In this document: piece after piece, positions 18,488 to 27,910 of the stretch
Layout: each line of letters begins with the position of its first letter
How positions within the stretch are numbered: the first letter of the stretch is position 1
From: Xanthomonas euvesicatoria pv. euvesicatoria
GTDB taxonomy: Bacteria; Pseudomonadota; Gammaproteobacteria; Xanthomonadales; Xanthomonadaceae
Length of the DNA: 64,000 bases
Direction of reading: 5' to 3'
Assembly (NCBI RefSeq): GCF_020880415.1
Contig: NZ_JAJIUJ010000115.1
Span: 37,996-101,995 of the forward strand
The notes under the pieces: generated by a model
Told to the model about the DNA's origin: nothing
Database searches by the model: none
The model's input: only the letters and a program-made list of their open reading frames with translations
Translations under genes and position numbers: made by a program

Positions 18488-19861
18488 TCACACCCGCCGC
18501 GCCACAAGAAAACTCGCCACCGCCAGCAACCACGCCAACGCGAACACGCTCAGGTAGGCGGCGCGCGTGGCCGACGTCAGCAGCGCGGCGAACACTGCGC
18601 CCGCCAGCGCCAGCATGGCCGCCACCGCGATGGCTTCGCTCAGTTGCAAGGCAGAGCTGTTGGCGCCTTGCTGGGCCGGTGGCGACAGCGATAGCATCAC
18701 CGCCGACAGGCTGGGATACAGCAGGCCCATGCCCAGGCCGGTCAGCGCCCAGCCGGCAATTGCCAACGGCACAGGAATCGGCGGCCACACCGCACCCGCG
18801 CTGATCGCAATGCCCAGCGTCATCAACAGCGCGCCGCTCTTGAGCAGGCGAGGGCGCGACCAACCGGCGCGGCTGTGGCCCTGGTACCACGAACCGCCAA
18901 ACCAGCCCAACGCACCCACGCTCAGTGCCACGCCGGCCAGCAGCGGCGAAAGTCCGCGTTCGCGCGACAGCAGCAGCGGCAAAAAGGCTTCAAAGCCGAA
19001 GAAGGCGGCCGCCGCAATGCCACGCAGCGCGATCACGCTCGGCAAGCCGCGCGCAAGCCGCAACGTACCAGCCGGCAGCAGGCGCCAGGCGCAATACGCG
19101 GTGAGCAACACGGCCGGCAGCATTGCGCCCGGCGCCAGCATGCCGTGCAGTTGCCCGCCCAGATACACGCCAAGCACGCCCATCGCCGCTCCGATAGCCC
19201 ACCCCATCGAGGCGGTTGGCGCGTCGGACCGGTCGCGTGTCCAGGCCTGTCCGCGCAGCGCCGGCCACAGCAGTAATCCAGCCGGAATCGCCAACAGCGG
19301 CACCGACAAAAATACCCAGCGCCAGCCCAGGTGCTGCACGATCAATCCGCTGATGCCCGGCCCGATCAACGAGGGCACCACCCACCCGGCCGAAAACGCG
19401 GCAAACACGCGTGGGCGCAAGACCTCCGGGTACAGCCGCCCCACGATGACGTATAGGGCCACCGAATAGGCGCCGGCCCCCAGCCCCTGCAGCAAGCGCC
19501 CGGCGATCAATATCGGCATGCTCGGTGCCAGGCCGGCGACCAGCAGGCCGACCACAAAGCACAACAGGCCGGCAGCCAATGCACCGCCAGGACCGGCCCG
19601 GTCGCTCCAGCGTCCGGCCGCCGTCATCCCGATCACGCTGGTGGCCAGCGCGCCGCCGAACGCCAATGCATACAGCGGCAGCCCGTTCAACTCGCGCGCC
19701 ACCGTCGGCATGGCGGCGGCAACCGCCAGCGACTCGAACGCGTTGAGCGACACCAGTGCCACCATGCCCAGCGTCGCCGCGCGGTAAGGCGCGGCCAGGA
19801 TGGAGGTGGGCTGCGTTTGGATGGACAGCACTGCGGCAGTGATCGGTCTTTCGGTAGGCAT
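18488..19861 (-). CDS. MFS efflux transporter, SoxR-controlled
   Basis: 457 residues with 12-14 hydrophobic helices. Motif A-like GRWSDRAGPGGAL after TM2 and a proline/glycine-rich TM5 (WVVPSLIGPGISGLIV) mark a drug-efflux-type MFS member. It is divergent from soxR, and its promoter carries a SoxR box between -35 and -10 elements with 19-bp spacing, so induction by redox-cycling compounds (phenazines, quinones) is strongly implied. Substrate range is inferred from this regulation, not shown. Confidence 0.87.
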   Translation of the reverse strand: MPTERPITAAVLSIQTQPTSILAAPYRAATLGMVALVSLNAFESLAVAAAMPTVARELNGLPLYALAFGGALATSVIGMTAAGRWSDRAGPGGALAAGLLCFVVGLLVAGLAPSMPILIAGRLLQGLGAGAYSVALYVIVGRLYPEVLRPRVFAAFSAGWVVPSLIGPGISGLIVQHLGWRWVFLSVPLLAIPAGLLLWPALRGQAWTRDRSDAPTASMGWAIGAAMGVLGVYLGGQLHGMLAPGAMLPAVLLTAYCAWRLLPAGTLRLARGLPSVIALRGIAAAAFFGFEAFLPLLLSRERGLSPLLAGVALSVGALGWFGGSWYQGHSRAGWSRPRLLKSGALLMTLGIAISAGAVWPPIPVPLAIAGWALTGLGMGLLYPSLSAVMLSLSPPAQQGANSSALQLSEAIAVAAMLALAGAVFAALLTSATRAAYLSVFALAWLLAVASFLVARRV

Positions 19862-19925
19862 CGAAGATCCAGGAAGGAAACGTGTATCGAGCCTTCAACG
19901 CTACTTGCACCGGTGAAGGCCGCGC

Positions 19926-19956
19926 AGCATCCTGCCTCAACCTAAGTTGAGGTCAA
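19926..19956 (-). promoter_or_regulatory. SoxR-dependent promoter of the MFS gene
   Basis: On the minus strand: -35 TTGACC (19951-19956), a 19-bp spacer, and -10 GATGCT (19926-19931). The spacer holds the 18-bp SoxR box CCTCAACCTAAGTTGAGG (19935-19952) with perfect 7-bp arms. The geometry is the same as in the E. coli soxS promoter, where SoxR untwists an over-long spacer. The box also lies 8 bp before the soxR start codon and could give autorepression. Confidence 0.88.
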
Positions 19957-19960
19957 GGCA

Positions 19961-20407
19961 ATGCAACGTGAGTTGTCCGTGGGCGAGGTCGCCAAGCGCA
20001 GTGGTGTTGCGGTGTCGGCGCTGCACTTCTACGAGCGCAAAGGCTTGATCAGCAGCCTGCGCACCGCCGGCAACCAGCGTCGTTATGCGCGCGATGTGCT
20101 GCGGCGTATCGCGGTGATCCGCGTGGCCCAGCGGCTCGGTGTGCCGTTGCAGCAGGTGCACGATGCCTTCTCGGTACTGCCGGACCAACGCACACCGACG
20201 CGTGCGGAGTGGGCGCGCATGTCGGCGCGTTGGCGGAGCCAGCTGGACGCGCGCATCAATGAACTGCAGGCCTTGCGCGACCAGCTCACCGACTGCATCG
20301 GCTGCGGCTGCCTGTTGCTGCGCCGCTGCCGCCTGAGCAATCCGGACGATGCCATGGGCCACAGTGGTGAGGGGGCGTTGCGATTGGGTGGCCTGATGGC
20401 GGAGTAA
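19961..20407 (+). CDS. soxR: Redox-sensitive MerR-family activator SoxR
   Basis: 148 residues. N-terminal MerR winged helix (SVGEVAKRSGVAVSALHFYERKGLI, 6-30; RNQRRY-like GNQRRYARDVLRRI), a dimerisation helix, and the [2Fe-2S] ligand cluster CX2CXCX5C seen as CIGCGCLLLRRC. It senses redox-cycling agents by oxidation of the cluster. There is no soxS here; as in many non-enteric bacteria it is expected to activate target pumps directly, the obvious one being the divergent MFS gene. Confidence 0.97.
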   Translation: MQRELSVGEVAKRSGVAVSALHFYERKGLISSLRTAGNQRRYARDVLRRIAVIRVAQRLGVPLQQVHDAFSVLPDQRTPTRAEWARMSARWRSQLDARINELQALRDQLTDCIGCGCLLLRRCRLSNPDDAMGHSGEGALRLGGLMAE

Positions 20408-20623
20408 GTCGGCCTGGCCAGCCGGCCCGTCGCACCGGGCCGAGCGGGGAGGGCCGGCGTCGCGCGGGCGCTCTGCGCGTGAGGTGCGTGACTGGGCCTC
20501 CGCCAGAGCAGCCATCGGCGGCCACCTCCCAAACCTCAGGCAGCCGCAACCGGGACCAATGGCATTCCCGCGCGCGGCAAACTGCGCCGTAGGATGGGAA
20601 TTCCCTCCGCCGCAGGATTTCGC

Positions 20624-22633
20624 ATGTCCCCCACCGTGCGCCGATCACTCACCGTTGCATTGTCGCTGGCCTGCGTCGCTGCGCCGGCGCTTGCGGCTGC
20701 CGCGCCAGCCAACGCCGCTCCCGCTGCCACGCCTGCGCCGGCAAGCGAGTTCGATCCGCTGGCCCTGTTCGCGCCCCTGCAATTGCCCGACGCTCCGAAT
20801 AGCTACCGCAACGGCAGCGGCGTACCTGGCCCGGCGTTCTGGCAGAACCGCGCCGATTACGATCTCAACGCAAGCATCGACCCGGCAACGCATTCCCTCA
20901 GCGGCGAGGCCGCCATCACCTACACCAACCACAGCCCCGACACGCTGGACGTGCTGTGGCTGCAACTGGACCAGAACATCTACCGCGCCGACGCGCGCGC
21001 TGCCGCCAGCCGGCCGCTCAAGCGCAAGCAGTTCACCGATGGCATGCAGATCGCCAGCGTCGAGATCGATCAAGGCGGGCGCCGCCAGCCGGCGCGCTTC
21101 ATCGTCGACGACACCCGCATGCGGGTGGATCTGCCGCAACCGCTGGCCGGGCAGGGCAAGGCGCTCACCGTGCACATCCGTTACCGCTACACGATTCCCG
21201 GCACCTGGGGCGGGCGCACGGCGGTCAGTGCCAGCAAGCAAGGCGAGATCTACGAGATTGCGCAGTGGTATCCGCGCATGGCGGTGTACGACGATCTGCG
21301 TGGCTGGGACACGCAACCGTATCTGGGATCGGAGTTCTACCTGGAGTACGGCAATTTCGACTATGCCGTGACCGTGCCGGAGGGCTTTCTGGTCGCCGGC
21401 TCCGGTGCGCTGACCAATCCGCAGGACGTACTCAGCCGCACCGAACAGCAACGCCTGGAACACGCCCGCAGCAGCGACCGCACCGTGTTGATCCGCACGC
21501 CTGCCGAGGTAATCGCAGGTACGGCCAAGCCGGCGGGCAAGGGCACGCAAACCTGGCGCTTCCACATGGATCACACCCGCGACGTCGCATTTGCCGCATC
21601 GCCGGCGTTCGTCTGGGATGCGGCGCGCATCAATTTGCCGGGCGGCAAGCACGCGCTTGCGATGTCGGTGTACCCGCTGGAAGGCGTGGGCGCAGACAAG
21701 TGGAACCGCTCTACCGAATACGTCAAAGGCGCCATCGAGCATTTTTCGCAGTGGTATCCGTATCCGTGGCCGGCAGCGATCAACCTGGGCGGCTATGGGG
21801 CCGGCATGGAATATCCGGGCATCGTCTTCGATGGTTTCGAAGACGGCGGCAAGGACCTGTTCTGGATCACCGCACACGAAATCGGCCACACCTGGTTCCC
21901 GATGATCGTCGGCTCCAACGAGCGCCGGCATGCGTTCATGGATGAAGGTTTCAATACCTTCATCGACGTGTATGCATCGGATGCGTTCAACAAGGGTGAA
22001 TACGCGCCCAAGCGCGATTCGGAATATGCGCCCAAAGGTGGCAACCCGGTCGACGAAATCCTGCCGTTACTGGCCGACACCCACGCGCCGACGTTGATGG
22101 ACAACGCAGATTCCAACAGCGAGACCTATCGCCATCCGCTGACCTACTTCAAGGGTGCTCTCGGCCTGGTGCTGTTGCGCGAGCAGATCCTGGGACCGGC
22201 GCGTTTCGATCCTGCATTTCGCAAATACATCGCCACCTGGGCTTACAAGCATCCCACGCCCTCGGACTTCTTCCGGCTGATGGAAAGCGAAAGCGGTGAG
22301 GACCTGTCCTGGTGGTGGCGCGGCTGGTATCTCAACAATTGGCAGCTGGACATGGGCATCGCCGACGCGCATTACGTCGACCACGACCCGGCCAAGGGAG
22401 TGCAAGTCACATTGCGCAGCCGGCAGAAGTTGGTGATGCCGGCGACCCTGCGTGCGGACCTGGCCGATGGCAGCCACCTGGACCGACGCATTCCGGTGGA
22501 AACATGGCTGCAGACCACTACCCCCACAGTCACCGTGCCGACCACCCAGAGGGTGCTGCACGTCACCTTGGACCCGGACCATGTGCTGCCAGATGCCGAC
22601 CGCAGCGACGCGCGTGTGGACATCACCGGCTGA
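20624..22633 (+). CDS. Secreted M1-family metallopeptidase
   Basis: 669 residues. Start at MSPTVRR is preferred because it begins a Sec signal peptide (cleavage near ALAA-A, about residue 25) and follows CAGGA; an in-frame ATG at 20594 would add ten residues. The zinc site is H418-E-I-G-H422 with Glu441 in FMDEGFNTF (HEXXH-X18-E, gluzincin). The aminopeptidase exopeptidase loop appears as GYGAGMEYPG. An N-terminal beta-rich domain (about 60-290) and a C-terminal helical segment complete the M1 layout. It probably trims peptides in the periplasm or outside. No operon partner. Confidence 0.9.
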   Translation: MSPTVRRSLTVALSLACVAAPALAAAAPANAAPAATPAPASEFDPLALFAPLQLPDAPNSYRNGSGVPGPAFWQNRADYDLNASIDPATHSLSGEAAITYTNHSPDTLDVLWLQLDQNIYRADARAAASRPLKRKQFTDGMQIASVEIDQGGRRQPARFIVDDTRMRVDLPQPLAGQGKALTVHIRYRYTIPGTWGGRTAVSASKQGEIYEIAQWYPRMAVYDDLRGWDTQPYLGSEFYLEYGNFDYAVTVPEGFLVAGSGALTNPQDVLSRTEQQRLEHARSSDRTVLIRTPAEVIAGTAKPAGKGTQTWRFHMDHTRDVAFAASPAFVWDAARINLPGGKHALAMSVYPLEGVGADKWNRSTEYVKGAIEHFSQWYPYPWPAAINLGGYGAGMEYPGIVFDGFEDGGKDLFWITAHEIGHTWFPMIVGSNERRHAFMDEGFNTFIDVYASDAFNKGEYAPKRDSEYAPKGGNPVDEILPLLADTHAPTLMDNADSNSETYRHPLTYFKGALGLVLLREQILGPARFDPAFRKYIATWAYKHPTPSDFFRLMESESGEDLSWWWRGWYLNNWQLDMGIADAHYVDHDPAKGVQVTLRSRQKLVMPATLRADLADGSHLDRRIPVETWLQTTTPTVTVPTTQRVLHVTLDPDHVLPDADRSDARVDITG

Positions 22634-23109
22634 GCATTGCGCGAGCGGGGTGCCGACGTGGCCGCAGCGCGGTCGCGTCGGTGGCTGCGTGCGGCAACCG
22701 CCGACGAAAACGGAAACAAGCGCCTGCGTTGATCACCGGGCGAGCGCAGCAGTTGCCCGGCATCGATCGGCAGCAGAGGCCGTGGCTCCTGTGCGATGAG
22801 GATGGGTTCGCCCGACGACAAATTAGTGCGTTCGTTGTCTGCCCGGACGCGGCGCAATCGATTGCGAAGCGTGCACCGTCTCCTTCGCGCGCAATGCGTG
22901 TCGCTGCACTGACACACAGGCGACGTGCAATCGGCAGGCGCATGCAGTGCGTTGCCGCGTCCTGTGCAGCGCCGACTTTTACATGCGCAATCCAGACGCG
23001 CGGCACTGGTCGTGAACCCAGGTTTGCGCAATCGCCGTATTCGACTCCATTGCGACACGTTCATTATGCAAATTTCACCGTTCGACCCGACGGTTTTTGC
23101 GTAATGCCG

Positions 23110-23123
23110 TGATAACGCTTACA
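23110..23123. promoter_or_regulatory. Weak LacI-type operator candidate
   Basis: TGATAACGCTTACA has the TG...CG...CA core of LacI-family operators and matches 11 of 14 positions of the xyl-box consensus as I recall it (TGGTAGCGCTAACA). It lies 128 bp upstream of the stronger site. Confidence 0.3.
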
Positions 23124-23251
23124 GCCCCGCCAGTATTGAAAACCGCATGCGGACTCAAGCGACTGCGGTATCGGCTGTAACAGTGCACAGCCATCACTAT
23201 GCTGCAACGCACGGTGACAAGCCCTTTATGCGCTGACTAGGCTGCGCGGCA

Positions 23252-23265
23252 TGTTAGCGCTATCA
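23252..23265. promoter_or_regulatory. LacI-family operator, xyl-box-like
   Basis: TGTTAGCGCTATCA is a 14-bp near-palindrome with a central CG. Its reverse complement, TGATAGCGCTAACA, differs at one base from the Xanthomonas XylR xyl box as I recall it (TGGTAGCGCTAACA). It sits about 400 bp before the TonB receptor start codon. LacI-type repression of the receptor/halogenase unit by a sugar-responsive regulator is inferred. Confidence 0.5.
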
Positions 23266-23662
23266 CTGGCTGACACGTCGTGCAAAGAACCTGCAACAAA
23301 CGCAACAATGGCGTGGCAACGCCGTTGCTGCGGCGGGTAGACGTACATGCACATCGCAGGTCGACGGTCGAAGGGGCGATCGGCAGCCTGCGTGCTAGGG
23401 GACAGATCGAGGGCAACTGAAACAACGTCAAGAGGTGGTTGCGTGGTGCGTGTGGCGCGGTGCAAGGAGGGAGATGCCATCAGGACATGTCCGATCCAGG
23501 CGCCGGCTGCGCCCACACGACAAATGCATGGCGTTGGATTGGTGGCTCCAGCAGTTGCAGCAGCGTTGGCCACGGCCTGTCGGGCAGTGGCCGCGATTCC
23601 GCCGTATCGCATGCCGCGATACCGGCCGTTGGCGGTTGGACTCCACTCCCGAGGACACATCG

Positions 23663-26600
23663 ATGCGTCGTACGTTGAACAGCTTCAAGTCGAAGGCCAT
23701 GTTCACCTTCGTTGGTGGCCTGTTGGTCATCAATCCCGCTTTTGCGCAGGATGTCGCTCCGCCGCCTGCACCGGCGCCGCAATCCAGCAGTGATTCCGCC
23801 ACCACCCTGGATGCCGTCAACGTGACCGGTATCCGCAACAGTCTCAACCAATCGATGGGCATCAAGCGCGATGCCGCCGGCGTGGTGGATGCGATCAGCG
23901 CCGAAGACATCGGCAAGTTTCCGGACACCAACCTGGCCGAATCGCTCCAGCGCATCACTGGCATTTCCATCGAGCGCCGTGATGGCGAGGGCGCGCAGGT
24001 CACCGCACGCGGCTTCGGCCCGCAGTTCAACACCGTCACCCTCAACGGCCGCCTGATCCCCGGTGCCGATGCGTTCGGTGCGCCCGGCCAGACGCCGATC
24101 GGCGGCGTGGATGTCGGCACGCGCGCGTTCAACTTCGCCCAGCTCGCCTCCGAAGCCATTACCGGCATCGAGGTGTTCAAGACCAGCCGCGCAACGGCGC
24201 CCAGCGGCGGTATCGGTGCGACGATCAATATCCAGACCGACAAGCCGTTCAATCACGATGGCGTGGTGGCCAACGCCGGTGCCAAGATGGTGTCCGACCG
24301 CTCCGAGCCCTTCGGCGATTCGCTCACCCCGGAAGTGTCGGGCATCTTCAGCTATACCAACCCGGACAAGACCTTCGGTATCGGCCTGAGCGCCAGCTAC
24401 CAGAAGCGCCATGGCGGTTCGGTCCAAGCCACCGAAAACACCTGGAACATCCAGCGTTGGACCGGTACCGACCCGGCACTGCGCCCGGACGCGGTGGTGA
24501 CCAATGCCCCGGCGATCGGCCAGTTGTATGGCATGCCCAACGATCTGCGCTACGCATTCGCCGATTTCCAGCGCGAACGCATGAACGGCCAGGCGGTGAT
24601 GCAGTTCGCACCGACCGACAGCCTGACCCTGACCCTGGATTACACCTACTCGGCCAACGAAATTCGCGAAGAGCGCGGCGAGCAGGGCATCTGGCTGCAG
24701 CGCGCCAACAGCTTTACCGATCTGACCTTCGATACCGGCCAGGCCGTGGCCACGCCGGTCTATCTGCGCGATGTGCCTAATGGCGCGAAGGACTTCGGCA
24801 TGGAACAACAGCGCAACGAGCAGAAGTACACGCTCGGCTCGCTGGGCTTCAATGCCGACTGGCAAGTGAGCGACCGCTTCCAGTTGAGCTTCGATGCGCA
24901 TAACTCCAAGACGCAAAGCTTGCCCAACGACCCGACCACGGGCGGCAGCGCGACCTACTTCAGTTTCGCCGGCACCAACAACTGCACCAATGGGCCGTAC
25001 TGCGGCGGCCAATGGGGGCAGGAATTGTGGTTCAACAATTCCTTGCCGATCGGCGCACGCACCTGGTATCCCACTGCGGCCGATTCGCTGGCAAACACCA
25101 ATGGCGTGGTCAATCCCGCATTCACGCCCGCCGAGCTCGGCTCGCAGGTGCTGCGCATTTTCTATCAGAAGCAGGTGACCGAAACCAAGGAAGGACGCCT
25201 GGACGGCAAGTTCGACTTCGACGACGGGCGCTTCCAGTTTGGCGTGAGTTCGACCAACACCACCATGCAACGCCGGGTCAGCGAGACCAACTCGCCGCTG
25301 GGCGATTGGGGCGTGGCCAATGCAGGCAACGAGCCGGGCATGGTCGCATTGCTGCAACCGGTGAGCATCACCGGCATGTTCAAGGACTTCAATCCCAGCG
25401 GCGCGGCGTCCAGTGCGTGGCGTGGCGATGCCGACCAGCTGGCGCTGTGGGGCGGAAGCCAGTACGGCGCAACCACGCGCTACAACCCGCAATACACCGC
25501 AGACAACCGGGTGGAAGAAAAGACCCGTGCGGCCTACGTGCAGTTGGAAATTGCCGGTGCCATCGCCGGGATGACCACCAATACGCGGCTGGGTCTGCGC
25601 TACGAGCGCACCGACGTGGAGTCCACCTCGCAGGTGGCCACGCCCACCGCGCTGCTGTGGCTGTCCAACAACGACTTCCAGTTGATCCGGTCTACCGACC
25701 AGCAGCCTTTCAGCGAGAAGACCAGCTACAACTACGTCCTCCCCAACATGGACTTCAGCATCGATTTCACCGATTCGCTGAAAGGCCGTGCCTCGTTCGG
25801 CCAGACCATCGCGCGCGCACCGTACAACAATCTCATCGCCGGACCCACGCCCAACACGCCCAACGGCTCGATCCTGATCAACCCGTCCAACCGCGCCGGC
25901 GGCGACTCGCAGACGCCCACGCTCGATCCGTTGGAATCGGACAACCTCGATCTGGCATTGGAGTGGTATTTCGCCGACGCCAGCTATGTGTCGGCGACGT
26001 TCTGGAACAAGCGCGTGAGCAATTTCATCGGTAATACCGTCACGCGTGAATCGCTGTACGGACTGACCGACCCCACTTCGGGGCCGGATGCCCAGGCCGC
26101 GCTGGCGTTCCTGCAAAGCGGTGCCTGCGCCGCACAGGTGGGCGCGGCCGGCAACGATGTCGCGGGCGCGTGTTCGGCCAACGACACCTCGCTGTTTGCG
26201 GCCATGGCACTGCTGCGCAATGCTGCTGCCACCGGCGGGCTGAGCGCCTACAACGGCAGTTCGGCGCAAAGCCTTGCGTTGGAGAATGCCTACGATATCG
26301 CCGGCAATGCCTCCGACCCGCTGTATCAGTTCGATGTGTCGCGGCCGATCAACCAGAACAAGGCCAACATCCACGGCTGGGAACTCGGCGGCCAGTACTT
26401 CTTCGGCAGCACCGGCTTCGGCATCTACGCCAACTACACCATCGTGGAAGGGGATGTGGCGTTCGATAACACCGTGATCGATCGCGATCAGTTTGCCTTG
26501 CTCGGTCTGAGCGATACCGCCAACGTCATGCTGATGTACGAAAAGTATGGCTGGAGCGCACGCCTGGCCTGGAACTGGCGTGACGAATACCTGATCGCTG

Positions 26601-26821
26601 CCAACCAGGACAATGCCAACCGCAACCCGTACTACGTCGAGCCGTATCAGCAGTTCGACCTCAGCGTCAGCTACGCCTTCAACAAGCAGCTGTCGGTGGG
26701 CTTCGAGGCGATCAACCTGACCGGTGAAGACGTACGTTGGCACGGCCGCTCGGAGAAGCAGATCATCCGCCTGATCGACCAGCAACCGCGTTACACGCTG
26801 GGCGTGCGGTACGCGTTCTGA
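23663..26821 (+). CDS. TonB-dependent receptor (Xanthomonas/Caulobacter type)
   Basis: 1052-residue outer-membrane active transporter. Start at MRRTLNS is chosen for its GAGG site and signal peptide (cleavage NPAFA-QD, about residue 29). TonB box candidate TTLDAVNVTG (about 47-56), plug domain with GKFPDTNLAESLQRITGISIERR and VTARGFGPQFNTVTLNGR (about 75-125), then a 22-strand barrel with many aromatic strands and terminal RYTLGVRYAF ending in Phe, as needed for BAM recognition. The plug motifs resemble the family common in Xanthomonas and Caulobacter that imports plant-derived carbohydrates. The substrate is not determinable here; the operator upstream suggests a sugar. Confidence 0.93.
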   Translation: MRRTLNSFKSKAMFTFVGGLLVINPAFAQDVAPPPAPAPQSSSDSATTLDAVNVTGIRNSLNQSMGIKRDAAGVVDAISAEDIGKFPDTNLAESLQRITGISIERRDGEGAQVTARGFGPQFNTVTLNGRLIPGADAFGAPGQTPIGGVDVGTRAFNFAQLASEAITGIEVFKTSRATAPSGGIGATINIQTDKPFNHDGVVANAGAKMVSDRSEPFGDSLTPEVSGIFSYTNPDKTFGIGLSASYQKRHGGSVQATENTWNIQRWTGTDPALRPDAVVTNAPAIGQLYGMPNDLRYAFADFQRERMNGQAVMQFAPTDSLTLTLDYTYSANEIREERGEQGIWLQRANSFTDLTFDTGQAVATPVYLRDVPNGAKDFGMEQQRNEQKYTLGSLGFNADWQVSDRFQLSFDAHNSKTQSLPNDPTTGGSATYFSFAGTNNCTNGPYCGGQWGQELWFNNSLPIGARTWYPTAADSLANTNGVVNPAFTPAELGSQVLRIFYQKQVTETKEGRLDGKFDFDDGRFQFGVSSTNTTMQRRVSETNSPLGDWGVANAGNEPGMVALLQPVSITGMFKDFNPSGAASSAWRGDADQLALWGGSQYGATTRYNPQYTADNRVEEKTRAAYVQLEIAGAIAGMTTNTRLGLRYERTDVESTSQVATPTALLWLSNNDFQLIRSTDQQPFSEKTSYNYVLPNMDFSIDFTDSLKGRASFGQTIARAPYNNLIAGPTPNTPNGSILINPSNRAGGDSQTPTLDPLESDNLDLALEWYFADASYVSATFWNKRVSNFIGNTVTRESLYGLTDPTSGPDAQAALAFLQSGACAAQVGAAGNDVAGACSANDTSLFAAMALLRNAAATGGLSAYNGSSAQSLALENAYDIAGNASDPLYQFDVSRPINQNKANIHGWELGGQYFFGSTGFGIYANYTIVEGDVAFDNTVIDRDQFALLGLSDTANVMLMYEKYGWSARLAWNWRDEYLIAANQDNANRNPYYVEPYQQFDLSVSYAFNKQLSVGFEAINLTGEDVRWHGRSEKQIIRLIDQQPRYTLGVRYAF

Positions 26822-26849
26822 TCCATCACGCGTTGTTAGCCGTCAATCC

Positions 26850-26879
26850 TGCGGCCGCCATCGTGTGATGGCGGCCGCA
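26850..26879. terminator. Strong stem-loop between TonB receptor and sapC
   Basis: Perfect 13-bp inverted repeat TGCGGCCGCCATC / GATGGCGGCCGCA with a GTGT loop, starting 29 bp after the receptor stop. It has no U-tract on either strand, so it may be a transcript-end or processing hairpin that lowers expression of the downstream genes rather than a full terminator. The rest of 26822-27147 holds no supported gene. Confidence 0.6.
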
Positions 26880-27147
26880 ACCGGTTATTGCGCCGTTGCG
26901 CGCGTGCGGTCTGCAGCCGCGTATTGCCGCAGTGCCCGCGCCGTCGGTGTGTGGGCGAACGGCCTTGCCATGCGCACGCATGCGCCACGCGCCGGCCTTC
27001 GGCGCCATGCAGCGCGTTGCTGCCCTGCGGCTTGCCGGCGCACGCATTTTTGGCAATGCTCAGCATCGATAAGCACGCGGGGAATGCGTGCGCCCGAATT
27101 CCCTCATGACTGCAGCGCTCCGCGATGGACGGCTGCTGGAGTTTCAG

Positions 27148-27906
27148 ATGACGCGATACGCAGTGCTCAACAACGTGGCGCATCACGACCTGCGCGTGAT
27201 CCTGCGCTTTGGTGCGCAATTCGGCGACGCGGTCGGCGTGGTGCCGGCCTTCGTCACCGAATATGCCGAGCTGCAGCGCGAGTACCCGCTGTTCTTCCGC
27301 AAGGATCCGGCCGGGAGTGGTTACCAGCCGGTGGCGCTGCTGGGCTTCGCACAGGATGAAAACCTGTTCCTGCAGGACGGGCGCTGGAATGCCAGCTATC
27401 TGCCGGGCATCGTTGCCAAGGGGCCGTTCCTGATCGGCTTCCAGGAGCAACACGTCGATGGGGCCCTGGTGCAGGAGCCGGTGATCCATGTCGACCTGGA
27501 ACATCCGCGTATCAGCCGCAGCGAGGGCGAGGCGGTGTTCCTGCCGCAAGGCGGCCACAGCCCGTATCTGGAACACATCATCGGCGTGTTGCGCGGCATC
27601 CGCGATGGCGTGGACGCGGGACAGGCGATGGCGGCCGCCTTCGACGCGCTCGGCCTGATCCAGCCGGTGCGGCTGGACGTTGCGCTGGATGCCAGCCATG
27701 CCACGCAGTTGCAGGGCTTGTTCGCGATCGACCGCGAGCGGCTGGCCGCCCTGGATGCGCAAGCGCTGCAGCAGTTGCATCAGGCCGGCTATCTGGAAGG
27801 TGCCTTCCTGATGCTGGCATCGCTGCACAACGTGCGCCGGCTGATGGCCGAAAAGCAGCGCCGCCTGCAGCAGTCGCACAGCGCCCCCGTTGCCGCGTAC
27901 GCCTGA
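27148..27906 (+). CDS. SapC family protein
   Basis: 252 residues. Start chosen at MTRYAVLNNVAHHDLRV, preceded by CTGGAG. SapC hallmarks include VVPAFVTEYAELQREYPLFFRKD and a C-terminal segment with LEGAFLMLASLHNVRRLMAEK. SapC was named from an S-layer/peptide-transport context, but its role in TonB receptor-halogenase clusters is unknown. It lies between the receptor and a cupin-like gene (4 bp to the next start), so it is part of a downstream operon of three genes. Confidence 0.87.
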   Translation: MTRYAVLNNVAHHDLRVILRFGAQFGDAVGVVPAFVTEYAELQREYPLFFRKDPAGSGYQPVALLGFAQDENLFLQDGRWNASYLPGIVAKGPFLIGFQEQHVDGALVQEPVIHVDLEHPRISRSEGEAVFLPQGGHSPYLEHIIGVLRGIRDGVDAGQAMAAAFDALGLIQPVRLDVALDASHATQLQGLFAIDRERLAALDAQALQQLHQAGYLEGAFLMLASLHNVRRLMAEKQRRLQQSHSAPVAAYA

Positions 27907-27910
27907 GCGT

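Larger units (their letters stand above)
22634..23662. other. Long leader/promoter region of the TonB receptor
   Basis: About 1 kb without a supported gene. It contains two LacI-type 14-mers (23110-23123 and 23252-23265) upstream of the TonB receptor. The base composition in 23040-23270 is less GC-rich than in the flanking genes, fitting a promoter region. The gene's GAGG ribosome site is at 23651-23654. Confidence 0.5.

Noticed and set aside
23480..26785. 1101-codon minus-strand frame over the TonB receptor
   Set aside because: GC-rich antisense shadow; Val/Gly/Arg/His-rich text with no domain; the plus strand encodes a complete receptor.
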